Shown: positions 48,089-58,652 of the stretch, one piece after another
How positions within the stretch are numbered: the first letter of the stretch is position 1
How the letters are laid out: each line of letters opens with the position of its first letter
Origin: Pseudophaeomoniella oleicola
Lineage: Eukaryota; Ascomycota; Eurotiomycetes; Phaeomoniellales; Phaeomoniellaceae
Reading direction: 5' to 3'
NCBI GenBank assembly: GCA_003868215.1
Contig: QWDQ01000031.1
Span: 1-64,000 of the forward strand
DNA: 64,000 bases
The notes under the pieces: model-generated
The model's input: the letters and a program-made list of their open reading frames with translations, nothing else
What the model was told of the DNA's origin: nothing
The model's database searches: none
Position numbers and translations under genes: made by a program

Positions 48089-49186
48089 TGGCACTGAGGA
48101 TGCAACCTCAGGCTTCATAAGGCATGGCTATGACAGTTGTGTCAAGGCTGGTCTGCAAAATGGATGTACTGCATTGCTCAACGTATCTATGAAGACGTGC
48201 GTTCGATATGCAGGCTGGGATGTACGGATGTTTCCAAATTGAGCTCTTCTACTCATACCATTGCGTTTATCCTGAACATGCTTGTGAAGGGCGCTTGTAG
48301 TCGAGGCAAGAATTAGCGGCACGGCGTCTAGAAATTAGGGGTCTTCAATGTGGGAGCGGGACATGCGAGACTGAGAGGGGAAATTGAGGAAGTGGCTGAG
48401 CCAATTGGTCTCGAGTGGTGCCAGTATCAACCGGTCCTTAGCCTTTAACTAAAATGAACTTAAGCAGCGGACCGAGGAGGGACTCGGGGGAGCTATTGGT
48501 GCATTAGTGATGGATGGCAGTGGCGTCTAGACTCTACTACGTAGTAGTAACAACTTCGGTGTTTAGGCGAGCGACTCTATCACAATAATCAAACAAGCGG
48601 TTCCTGACACTTTACTTGATCTGGTAATTTACTGACTCCTTAACCGGTTTCAGATGTTGCTTGGAGGGGATTTAATTGGATGACAGGTCCCTAATCATTA
48701 CGGTAGACGTTGGCTTACATCTTTACTTAGGTAGAGAGCTCTTTCGCCCCCAGTGCCCAGTCCCCAGTCCCCCTAAGGAATCAGGAATGTAACAAGTCCT
48801 CGACGCCCCCCCTTAGACTCTCAACTCTCAAGCTCATCCTCAAACATCCAATCGTCCCTCATTCTTGCATTGCCCTCTGGCGCCTCCTTTTGCCTTCGAT
48901 CTTCGTGTCTCTCATTATCACGCGTCTTGTTCCCCGTTCAAGGGCCACATTCCTTTGGAATAGAAAGCGTTCTCCATTCACTGCGATATTCGTCATTGTT
49001 TGATGTACTGAATACCTTGAATTACGAAGGCTGGAGCATTCATTCACTCGTTCACTGCATTGCGATCGGATCCTTGAACAGATCCCACTTACTGCTATCT
49101 ACTGCCTCTTCGATCTTTGCGATCACATATATTTACCTGCGATATTGATATTGAGTCGACCGTTTTGCACCCTACGATCCCTCAAC
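48089..49186. other. Intergenic region and leader of the Crh-like gene
   Basis: No gene recognised. The palindrome TACTACGTAGTA lies at 48535-48546. CT-rich stretches from about 48750 onward look like the promoter and long 5' leader of the Crh gene. Confidence 0.5.
48535..48546. repeat. TACTACGTAGTA palindrome
   Basis: Exact copy of the 12-bp palindrome, about 640 bp upstream of the Crh start codon. Confidence 0.85.
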
Positions 49187-50477
49187 ATGGTTGGCTTTAC
49201 CGCGAGCAGCAAGGCGCTGCTCGTTGCGCTGCTTGCTATCGTGCCGTCGACACTGGCTCAAACCCATACCGACTGCAATCCTTTAAATTCGACAAGCTGT
49301 CCTTCTGATCTGGCGCTGGGTGTAGGCAACTATACAATGAACTTCATCAATGATACCCCCTCGTCGAAAGTCTGGAATACCACTGCAGGCACGGTGGATT
49401 ACGCCGACGACGGTGCAGAATTCACGATCAACCAGAAAGGCGACTCGCCTACCATTCAGTCCAATTTCTATCTCTTCTTCGGTCAGGTCGAGGTCATCAT
49501 GAAAGCCGCTGGTGGCACTGGTATCATTTCTTCGATCGTGCTCGAATCCGACGATCTTGATGAAGTGGATTGGGAGTTCATGGGCGGCAACACCACCTCT
49601 GTCGAGACCAACTATTTCGGCAAGGGTGACACATCAACATATGACCGCGCCATCTATTACAGCGTCGATAACCCAATGACAGAATTTCACAACTACACTG
49701 TAGACTGGAACCAAGACCGGCTTCAATGGCTCATCGATGGCAATATTGTACGAACCCTAAATTACACCGACGCTCAAAACGGTACTCGCTTCCCACAGAC
49801 ACCTATGACCGTCCGTCTCGGAATCTGGGCCGGTGGTGACAAATCCGAAAACTCTCCAGGGACCGTCGAATGGGCTGGAGGTGAAACTGATTACAAAGAC
49901 GGCCCATTCACCATGACAATCAAATCCGTCCGTATCGCAGACGCACATACGAACGTCACGAGCTATCACTACGGAGATACGAGCGGTTCATTCTCCAGTA
50001 TCAAGATGTTGCAGTAAGGTTTCCGCTCTTTGTTTTGTTGATATCCTCTAACCAGCCTACCATAGGAAGAGTGACAAGAACTCCACGAAGCCTATTTCTT
50101 CCGATCTCGATGGCAACCAATCTCAGACCACCACTGAGAAAGCAAAGTCATCCTGGGATTCGATGTCAAAGACTGCCAAGATTGCTATTGGTGCTTCTTG
50201 TATCGGTGCCGCCTGCCTAGGTATTTCGGTCCTCACATTCTGCTGTGTCAAACAACGTAAGATCGGTCGTGCCGAACGTGACCTGGCAGATCAAGAATAC
50301 GAGAAGCAAACTGCCGAATTACTCCAGTACAGGGCCGAATTGAGCCGACGACGGACTGAGGAACTTGCTGGCATGAACACCGGCAGTGGTATCGGCGGCA
50401 GAATGAAGAGGTTGAGTCAGCAGCTGGGCATGAGCGGTGGCAGAGGGAACTACCAAGGAGATTACCAGAGGTTTTAA
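49187..50477 (+). CDS. Crh-type GH16 cell-wall transglycosylase
   Basis: Two exons, 49187-50013 and 50066-50477, give 412 residues. Crh enzymes link chitin to beta-glucan in the wall. The start at 49187 is followed by a clear signal peptide (about 1-24, cleavage near LAQ). The catalytic GH16 signature appears as DEVDWEFMG with E126, D128 and E130 (nucleophile, helper, acid/base). Many N-glycosylation sites are present. Unlike most Crh proteins, which end in a GPI signal, the C-terminus has a hydrophobic stretch (about 314-336, IAIGASCIGAACLGISVLTF) followed by a charged tail of about 75 residues with KQRKIGRAERDL, so it should be a single-pass membrane protein with a cytosolic tail. No chitin-binding CBM18 module is seen. 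The only intron is 52 bp, close to the end of the catalytic domain. Confidence 0.9.
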
Positions 50478-51077
50478 AGTGATCGGACAGACACGGAGAA
50501 CGAGAACGAAAGTAGCAGGACATCTTCCCCCACTTCTTCAGAAGTGAAACATTATCTTATTCCCCCCCCCTTTCCGCCATCCTCTTGTTATCCTACCTCT
50601 ATTTACCTATTTGTTTTCAGCATGCGGGAGAGCGGTTGGTTGTTGGTATGTATGGCCATGAGGAAACCCAGACCAAGCAGACGGGGTGGAAAGAAGAAGA
50701 AGAAAAACGGAAGAAGGGTGAGATTTTTTTGGGGTTTTTGTTAAAGTCGGTTACATTGTGTTTATTGTTATATATCAGGAGTTTCATCCATGTACGCGAA
50801 TGTTAGTCCATGTTATACCATTGTCATCACCTCCACCTACCTCCTTTTTCTTTTTTTCTTGTCGGTGTCGGTGAGTCAGAGAGGAGAGGGAGTGAATGAG
50901 TGAGTGAGATTAGATCTGAAGCAGACATATCAGGGTCTCTTAAGGTATGAGATGAGGATCTGCTAAGCTATCTATCTATCTTACCTACCTACCTAACTAA
51001 ATCTCTCCCTAACATCTATATCTCTCAGAACCTCCTCTTCTTCCTCTTCTTCCTCTTCCTCTTCCTCCTTCAATTCT
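50478..51077. other. Convergent 3' intergenic region
   Basis: No gene seen. It holds the 3' ends of the Crh and GH3 genes and a CTTCTTCCT-type low-complexity run near 51025-51070. Confidence 0.55.
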
Positions 51078-54000
51078 TCAAACACACCACAAACTAACAT
51101 TCATCCCCCGACTTCCTCCTCCCTCCCCCACCACCTCATCACCACCACCACCACCATTCTCCAACACAGCAAACACATACTCCCCCCTCTCAACAACCCA
51201 CTCATACCTCCGATCGAGAATGGCCAAGTACCGACCGACATCGAGCGTCATGGTCGCCGTCGTCGATTCGTTGGGGAGCAGGTAGACGCGCGTGAAGGCG
51301 ACGAGTTGGCGGACGGGGCGGGTTATGCTGGAAGACGAGGGTCGGGAGGAGGAGGAACGGCCACGGACGCCGAGGAGGTAGATTTGAGGGACGTGGGAGC
51401 CGGGGTGGGGGCCGGCGTTGGTGATGTGGAGGGTGAAGGTTAGGGTGGAGGTTGGGGTGAAGGTTGATGTAGAAGAAGAGGAGGAGAAGGAGGAGCTGCT
51501 GGCTTGGAAGTTGGAGACGGTGAAGTTGGTATAGGAGAGACCGTAGCCGAAGGGATACTGGTTGGTTGGGAAATTTTCAATACTCGTCAGCTTTTGGAGA
51601 TGGGATCTATGACATGACTTGAGGGAAAGAATGCTTACGATAGGTTTGAAAGGCAGATCGGTGTAATCCCTCGGGACGGATGGTTTGTGGCTGTAGTTTT
51701 TTCTAATTTTAGTATAACCCTGCTTCATTTCCAAATCCCAGGGTGAACTTTAAACAGAGACGTACTTATAAAACACGGGTATGGTCCCGACACTATATGG
51801 AACGCTGATCGGAACTCGTCCTCCTGGATTCATGATCCCGAAAATCACGTCAGATATCGCTTGTCCGCCGGACTGGCCGGGAAAGAACTATAGTGTCCGG
51901 GTAAGCGACGTTCTGGAGCCGAATAACGGTGGCGGGGTGGGGGTTCACAAACCGCGTTCAGCACAGCAGCTGCCTTGCTGTAATATTCGGGTATAGCAAA
52001 TGGTCGTCCTCCCTGTAGGACAAGCACGACAGGTTTCCCAATCGCAAATATCGCATCCGCGAGGGCAGCTAGGGAGCCGGTTGTAAGAACATATTCTGTT
52101 TTAGAGTGGAAGGGAAAGGGAAAATGTCTCACTCTGGTTTGGTGATAATCCCAAAGTGGCTCGATCTCCCCCTTCGCCATCACTGTTCCAGTTTGCACCA
52201 ACCGCAAGGATGATGACGTCCGACGATTTGGCTACCTCAACGGCCTGTACCGGATAAACATGTTAATAGGAGGCGATCCAGGAGAGCGACTGTGACGTTG
52301 GTATAGCTCACCTTTCCAACGGCATCATTACGATCAACCAGATTCCAAAACAACAACACTTGGGCATTGATGGGACTGATGTTCTCGCGTACATAGCTGC
52401 GGGCCGAGTATTCCAGGCGTACATGGTGCACAGCCCCTTTTCTGAAGTCGAAAGGAGCGGATCCGGGAGGAGGCGTCGTTGCATTGGACGTGGTGTAGGG
52501 AAGCCCGGGAATATTCGATAATATATTTCCGGAGGTAGTGGCTTTGGCGTGCACCAGCAACTCTCCATCAACGTACAATCTAGCACCGGTGTTTGCGTGA
52601 ACAGCGACTCCGAGCCAGCCTTTCACATCCGCGTCGACAGGTACGCTGAGACTCCCTTCCCATACAACACTGAAGTTATTGGACGGCAGGCCGTTAGGTG
52701 GATACAGACCCCAGTCCAGGGCTGGAGTTTCCAGCTTTTGAAATTTAGCGTCGTGGAACTCAGCATCCGCATAGTATGTTGCCAAGAGTCCTCCTGAGGT
52801 ATCGTTGGCGGAAAGTAGATATGGCGGAATGATATATTGCGCGTTGTAAGTCCACGTGTTCGCACCCCAGCTAGTGACCAGCTCTGTTTCGGGACTGTGT
52901 GCGGTCAGGTATTGCGAGATACTTTGTCGTATTGTATTGGCATTAGTGACAGGGTAACCTCCCCAGGGACCAGAATATCCACCGTAGTTGAATGTGTCAA
53001 CAAATGGCCCAATGAGTGCAATTTTCTGGATCCCCTGTTTACGAGGCTCCAATGGGAGAATGGAATCACGGTTCTCCAACAGTACGATGCTCTTCTGCGC
53101 TGCTTCGAGGGTGAGGGATACATGAGAGGCCGTTATCGCATGGGAGTCAACACTGTCAGCTACATAGCGACTGTCGAACAAACCCAAGTCATACTTCACT
53201 CCCAAGGTTCTCCGAACCATAGACTGTAGAGTTGATTTAGCTATAGTTCCATCGGCAACGAGGTCCATGACGGCCTAAATAGGTTGTAAGCGAAGTTCTC
53301 TCGGACAGGCGGGCCAACCAAACGTTCACATAATCCTCCAAAGTAAAATCATAGTACGGCACCATTCCTCCAGCATTATGCCATTGAGCGACGGTATCAG
53401 TCAGCGATTGCGTGACACGGTGGGTTTCCATCAATTGGACAAGAGCTGGTGAGCTGATCAGACACAGATTACATTCTATCTCGTAACATGAGTCTGTTAC
53501 CTGAGTCATCTGCGGTAACATATCCTGAAAGCTTCGTCAATATGATCCTGTGCATTTCTGAGTGTCGGGATTGGGCATACCATCGAAGCCCCAATCTTCC
53601 AGCGCTTCATAAAGTAACGGATTCACATGGCATGGAACATCGTCAATCTCGTTATAGGACCTTGAAAAATGGCAAATGTTAAAGCAGGAAACCTCAAGAG
53701 TGAGAAACTCGGCTCACATCATGACACCCTTCACACCTCCCAGATCCACTGCTGCTTTGAAAGGGACCATCATCTCTTGCATGATACTGCGAGTTCCGTA
53801 GCCCATGAAAGGCGCACCATTACGTCCGGCCTGTGGGCTCCCGTAACCGGCAAAATGCTGAAAGGAGAGAAAGCATCAACAATTTGATGTTTTGACAATA
53901 GCCTGGTAATGGCTCATACCTTCATTACTGGCACGACAGCATCCGGCTCTGACCAAGTCGAGTTCTTTGACAAGCCAGAGGCATATGCGACACCCATGTG

Positions 54001-54841
54001 AGATGTAAGGACCACGTCCTCTCCCCAAGCCTCTAGGAGGTAGATATCAGTTTATCTCGTTATGGAAGATGTGAGACAAGTGTTCATTCTGACCTTGTAC
54101 TCTTCCGAAACGTGGATCTTTTCCCAGATCAAGCACGGGTGAAAAGCAAGCACGAATTCCAATGGAGCTCGCTTCTTTACCTATTGCCCTGCCTACTCGG
54201 TGTACTAAGTCGGTATCGAACGAAGCTGACATGCCGAGAGACTGCGGGAACATGGACTGCTTGAAGGATCCTACTCCATGGAGGCATTCACCGGTCTGAA
54301 GAAAAGGAATATCAATCCTGGCCTTTTCGGAGTTCAACCTCTGCAAGTCATTGTACTGAGATTTATCCGTAGGGTAGAAGTCATGGACAAAGCCAATTGG
54401 TGCCTTGGGCGCTGGCTGCATGGCGTGGTCTTTACATCACCACCAAAGTATCAGAATAACGAGTAATTCTGCAGGACAACGACAAGTTTATGAGAACTCT
54501 TCTTCTCACCATACAGAGCATAGTCCGAATCCGGTCCTAGAATGTTACCTGCGAACATGAGATGCAATTGCAGGGCTTTTTATTTGTGAGCCTGATATTG
54601 TCATCAACCGAAGCCGGGTTGAGTCGTACTGACCAAGCTCTGGGATGGTGAGATTGCCGACTAGATCATTGAGAAAGACTTCTCTCACTGCCGTCTTCTC
54701 ATTGCTACGAAATTCGTCACCTCCTAGTCGCAGCTGGAGACCAATTTCATCCTGGAACTTGTGCGCTTCACAAATACAACCAAGAGATATCCAAAGGGTG
54801 GAATAACAGCACGTGAAACGCAGACAATGCACAAACTTCAT
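51078..54841 (-). CDS. GH3 beta-glucosidase with PA14 insert and fibronectin-like C-terminus
   Basis: Fourteen exons on the minus strand: 54841-54634, 54548-54510, 54429-54094, 54032-53920, 53857-53718, 53660-53581, 53524-53501, 53445-53324, 53274-52312, 52244-52133, 52068-51953, 51887-51766, 51702-51639 and 51557-51078, giving 972 residues. All joints keep frame. Family parts: GFVHDFYPTD, DLGKDPRFGRVQEAWGED, HFAGYGSPQAGRN, then WGFDGYVTADDSG with the nucleophile D311. A PA14 domain is recognised in LSVPVDADVKGWLGVAVHAN and LYVDGELLVHA. The C-terminal part has YPFGYGLSYTNF and a fibronectin-III-like domain. The N-terminus looks like a weak signal peptide (MKFVHCLRFTCCYSTLWISL), so it is probably secreted; an ATG 30 bp upstream is possible. 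The substrate may be cello-oligosaccharides or another beta-glucoside or xyloside. Exon 7 is 24 nt and sits on the catalytic motif. Low-complexity Ser and Gly runs occur near the end. Confidence 0.92.
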
Positions 54842-55469
54842 CTTGACCTTCGAAAGCCAAGTTTGTCGCATTGAGCGGTGTTCTAGCTAAATAGCAATCG
54901 TATCCTCTTCAGCCATGGGGACTGGTCGTCTTTTAAGATATAATAGATAAACAAGATTACTCCGAGGGTGGAGACAATGTTGGTCTCGATATCAGCAGTA
55001 GGTACGGAGTACAGAGGCATGATTTATATGTTCAAACACATAGACAGAACCGTAGACTATATGTGAAATATATAGTATATTCCTCAGGTGGTGTATAGTC
55101 TGGCCATGATAGCCTGTTGCCCCGAAGTATGAGGACTCGGGGGCGAAAGGAAAACAGCAGTCATCGTCTTCTTTCCTCCAGCAGCCGTTGAAGTCCGATT
55201 ATTGATCTCTTATCAATAAGCGCCAATAATTTCGGAATGATCACTGAGGACTTCATTGAGGTTGGCTTAAGAGATACATCTAAACCCATCACGCGTGGCG
55301 AAGGAACGAGTAGTCTTACATCTATTGATTTACCACCAGTCTTTCCCACGGATGTTGGCTGGGTAGGATCTCGACCTTGGTGGAAATATTGCGAGAAGAA
55401 TGATATTGCTTTGGGGTATCGAAAGATATATATCCTAAACCGCCGAATCATTGAACGTCCATCTGGAAG
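54842..55469. other. Intergenic region between GH3 and STK19-like genes
   Basis: It holds the promoter of the GH3 gene and the 3' end of the STK19-like gene. Frames of about 96-150 codons run on both strands at 55161-55695 and partly overlap the STK19-like gene antisense; neither has recognisable features, so none is called. Confidence 0.45.
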
Positions 55470-56639
55470 TCATACTGTACGAATACCAATGCCAACGCTA
55501 TGGGTCTCGAACTGCTCAAGAATGCCAGCACCGAGACATTCGTCGAGAATCCAGTCAAACTCAAGACCGAAAAGAAACTTCCATCTTTTGGTCTTGCCGG
55601 GGAGGACACCGGCGAACTCACCTCTTATCCTCTTCGCGCTTGATACCCGGTTATCACTGTCTACAGCACCGTCCCAACGCTCCTTGAGCAGATAGGCAGG
55701 AGCCTCTCGATACTTGCTTTTACCAAGCAGCTCGATGAGGTGGTTCCTGGCCGCTGAGAGGAGGCGAACGTATGGACCCATGTTCGGTACTGACAACGTC
55801 AGAGTGTGGTGATTATTGGCACCGAACTCATTATTGAGATGGCTCACCCCCCCGGCTCGGAGGTTCTCAAATGACGAGTCGCTGGTCCGTATGTGACTGC
55901 CGGTCGGAGCACTAAGTGCAAGTTTGGGTGGTGAAAACTGTGTGCTGGCCGAGGAAGAACCATGTCGGATCTTCTCGTATGCAGATGCTGAAACTAGAAA
56001 CCCGGCTCTAACCAGGGAAGTTAGATCCGCCGGTTGCAACAACCGAGCCGGGAGGTTCATAGCCCGTGGATTATCACGAAGAAGCTGCTTGAACATCTGT
56101 TTACACTGGTCATTGAGACTTGCCTCGTCGATCAATTGGTCGAGGTCCTTGTCCCGAATGACGAACTCCCCTAGCCCCGAGATATCGTTCCCTCGTCCGA
56201 CTAAGGCGATCTTACGCAGTGAGCCTGTGGCGATCAGCTGCGCAATCTCGCGCTCTGTTCTCGTCGATGCGGTTATCAAAGAGTGTATGTGAGCTATTGA
56301 CACTACTGGCGGCAGTTTCTTGCGGAAATTGAGTACCTCTGCAATACGTGTACTGTTCATGCCCGCCCTTTCTGGGATCTCTCCAAACATGTTGGTCAGC
56401 GCATGCTCGATTGCGTCTGGTACAGACTTGATGCGAGAATTTGTGGCCAACGGCAACGTCTTGCCTGTGTCGTCCAATTTCTCCAGCGGGTCATCATCTA
56501 CATCTTCTTCGTGCTTGCGTTTACTTGTAGGTTTCGTGCGAGATAGGTTACTGAATGGCGATGGCGATGTCGATGGACGGTCTCCGGCGTTCGATCGCTT
56601 TAACGCTGAAGAATGAGAGGCGGTCAAATACAAGGGCAT
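55470..56639 (-). CDS. STK19-domain-like protein
   Basis: Intronless gene of 389 residues. It resembles the fungal proteins annotated as serine/threonine kinase 19 domain: ALVGRGNDISGLGEFVI in the middle, then LPARLLQPADLTSLVRAGFL, NMGPYVRLLSAARNHLIELL and APAYLLKERWDGAV, ending in GEFAGVLPGKTKRWKF and DWILDECLGAGILEQFETHS. No kinase motifs (Gly loop, VAIK, HRD, DFG) are present; human STK19 is now seen as a winged-helix DNA-binding protein acting in transcription-coupled repair, not a kinase. The N-terminal 80 residues are Ser/Lys-rich with KPTSKRKHEED, a possible nuclear signal. I recognise the pattern from memory without a search, so the family call is moderate. Confidence 0.65.
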   Translation of the reverse strand: MPLYLTASHSSALKRSNAGDRPSTSPSPFSNLSRTKPTSKRKHEEDVDDDPLEKLDDTGKTLPLATNSRIKSVPDAIEHALTNMFGEIPERAGMNSTRIAEVLNFRKKLPPVVSIAHIHSLITASTRTEREIAQLIATGSLRKIALVGRGNDISGLGEFVIRDKDLDQLIDEASLNDQCKQMFKQLLRDNPRAMNLPARLLQPADLTSLVRAGFLVSASAYEKIRHGSSSASTQFSPPKLALSAPTGSHIRTSDSSFENLRAGGVSHLNNEFGANNHHTLTLSVPNMGPYVRLLSAARNHLIELLGKSKYREAPAYLLKERWDGAVDSDNRVSSAKRIRGEFAGVLPGKTKRWKFLFGLEFDWILDECLGAGILEQFETHSVGIGIRTV

Positions 56640-58652
56640 GGCGCACCTTTGCGCTACTGTAATAGGAAATAATCAGGTTACACGGTGTCTTTAGCGCACA
56701 CCAAGTCGCACAAAAGAGGGACGCCTGCTATAATGGTAACTGTGCTGGAATGTTCTGCTCCCTTCGGTGGACAGAGATCAAATGTTGGATGTAGGGATAG
56801 AATACGGATACTGTAAGCGACTCGGCGAGTGCAATCAGTAGCCTGGAACCCAAGGCGGCGAGGCGGCGAGGCGGGAGGGGCAGCCGTTGGTGCTTGGAGA
56901 AGGAACGCAAAGAAAAGAGCAGTTTGGTGCCGAGGGCTTTAGAGTTCATCGGGAGTAAGCGGAGGGTTTCCCAAGAAAATGATGCCCTCGAGCCTTGTCA
57001 AAGAAGCTGGTAGAAGATACATTTTCGTAGAGGAGGGAAAGAACTGTCGAGCTATGTTTTCATTGGAAGATGATCAAGAAGGACGATATGCTGCATGGAA
57101 GCAACCAGATCATCTTTTGTAATGATCCAATATTCTTCTCATACTAAAACATATACACAATAATTACAGAAGTACGGATACACAGTGATTACCTACCTAC
57201 CTAGGTACCAGGTAATTACATAATAAATGGTCATGCAGGCATAACGATATCAGGAATACTAGGTACGTAGTATCAATTGACGGCGGGACGGCACTGTACT
57301 CCGGGTGCACATAGGGCTCGAGGGGTACCTGCATAGCATACTTTTTACGGCTGGGATATGCTCTGCACGCCCTCCCTCGACAGCATCTACGTAAGGTAGT
57401 AAATAGGTACCTATTACCCTGGGTAATACGGTGGTGGCGGTAACTGAAGGGGAATGGAAGCCTGGGGAAATATCCCTGTAGCTATACCATAACACTGCGG
57501 TAAATGCAGATCATGGTCTTGTCTGAGAGATATCTTGTAATTTATACCAACAAGGTACACAACCCAACTATTAACTGCATCGGGGAATATCATGATTGTA
57601 TCATTACCTACAGTAGGTAAGTCAACTCCGGGCCATACAAACGTTAGCACCTCATTGAACTAAATCGATATGCCAGATGACATTGCACTAAATCGGACGC
57701 ACCTACGTAATGAGCGCGTACCATGAGAAACCGGGAACTTGCAGCGTGTGGGATTGCAAAAAAAAAATATCATTTTGTTGACCGAGGGAACATCACTCAC
57801 TACTGTACCGTACTATTGTAAGGTATTGTTTTTTGGGTCTCTTCCATGAGCTTCGGATCCACGCTCCATCGAACCAGTTTATTGCTTGACGTTTGTCTGA
57901 AAGATGCTCATCCGTTGCAGACCTGATCTTGTTACTCCCCTACTACGTAGTACTACGGAATAGATTGAAATAGTCTATGAACTACCGGTATACGTGCATG
58001 CTCTGGTCAGGTAATATATAGGGTTTCCAAAATTACCTGCCAGACCTGTTGACGAACAAAAGGTGATCATAACGGCTACCGCATAAAGTATATCATACCA
58101 CCGAGCTTCCCAGATCACATCACAACACAACACCTCTTGAGAACTTCCAGAATCCTAATTGACAACATAATTCACTATTGCTTCATCCTGTTTTACCCGC
58201 CAGACTACGTCGTCTTGAGCTCATTACTGGCCCGAAGCCATTTCACCGTACTGGTATCGTCGTACATACAAAAGCAAGAGCACCGGCAATTAGAGCCTCC
58301 ACTTCGTGCTTCCTTCGGTTCATTTCCTCCCCTCTCGACTGGTCCTTGCGTAATGTGTACGGTTGAGCTGTGAACGGAAATCGCATCCATCGGCTACCTG
58401 ACGATTTCAAGATCTTCTCAACTTTCTCGCCAAGATTGAAGAAGGCCGTACCTACCCTAGTCAATCTCTACCTGCCTACTTATTGTAATCATACGCTTAT
58501 ACGGTCGACTGTCGGAGAGCGAGCGCTCTTGATAGATTCCGAGCAGACGCTCTTCGGCCATTGCTCGCCGATCTCGTTGCTATCGATATCCCTCCTTCGC
58601 TTCTCAACTTGCTCCTTGAACCTGCGCAGCTTGACTTGGGTTTTCAAGCAAC
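56640..58652. other. 2-kb intergenic region with palindromes
   Basis: No gene firmly recognised. TACCTAGGTA is at 57198-57207 and TACTACGTAGTA at 57941-57952. A 73-codon minus frame at 56728-56949 (MNSKALGTKLLFSLRSFSKH) looks like a mitochondrial presequence but is too short to judge. From about 58100 on, the sequence is CT-rich leader of the trehalose synthase subunit gene; the long open frame starting at 58370 is mostly leader and intron. Confidence 0.5.
57941..57952. repeat. TACTACGTAGTA palindrome
   Basis: Exact copy of the 12-bp palindrome, about 710 bp upstream of the trehalose synthase subunit start codon. Confidence 0.85.

Noticed and set aside
55237-55695. 152-codon plus-strand frame overlapping the STK19-like gene
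   Set aside because: It runs antisense to the conserved C-terminus of the STK19-like gene and has no recognisable domain.
56728-56949. 73-codon minus frame with presequence-like start
   Set aside because: Too short, no family features and no evidence of further exons.
58370-58652. N-terminal extension of the trehalose subunit open frame
   Set aside because: It lacks family likeness, and the spliced start at 58653 gives the conserved N-terminus.
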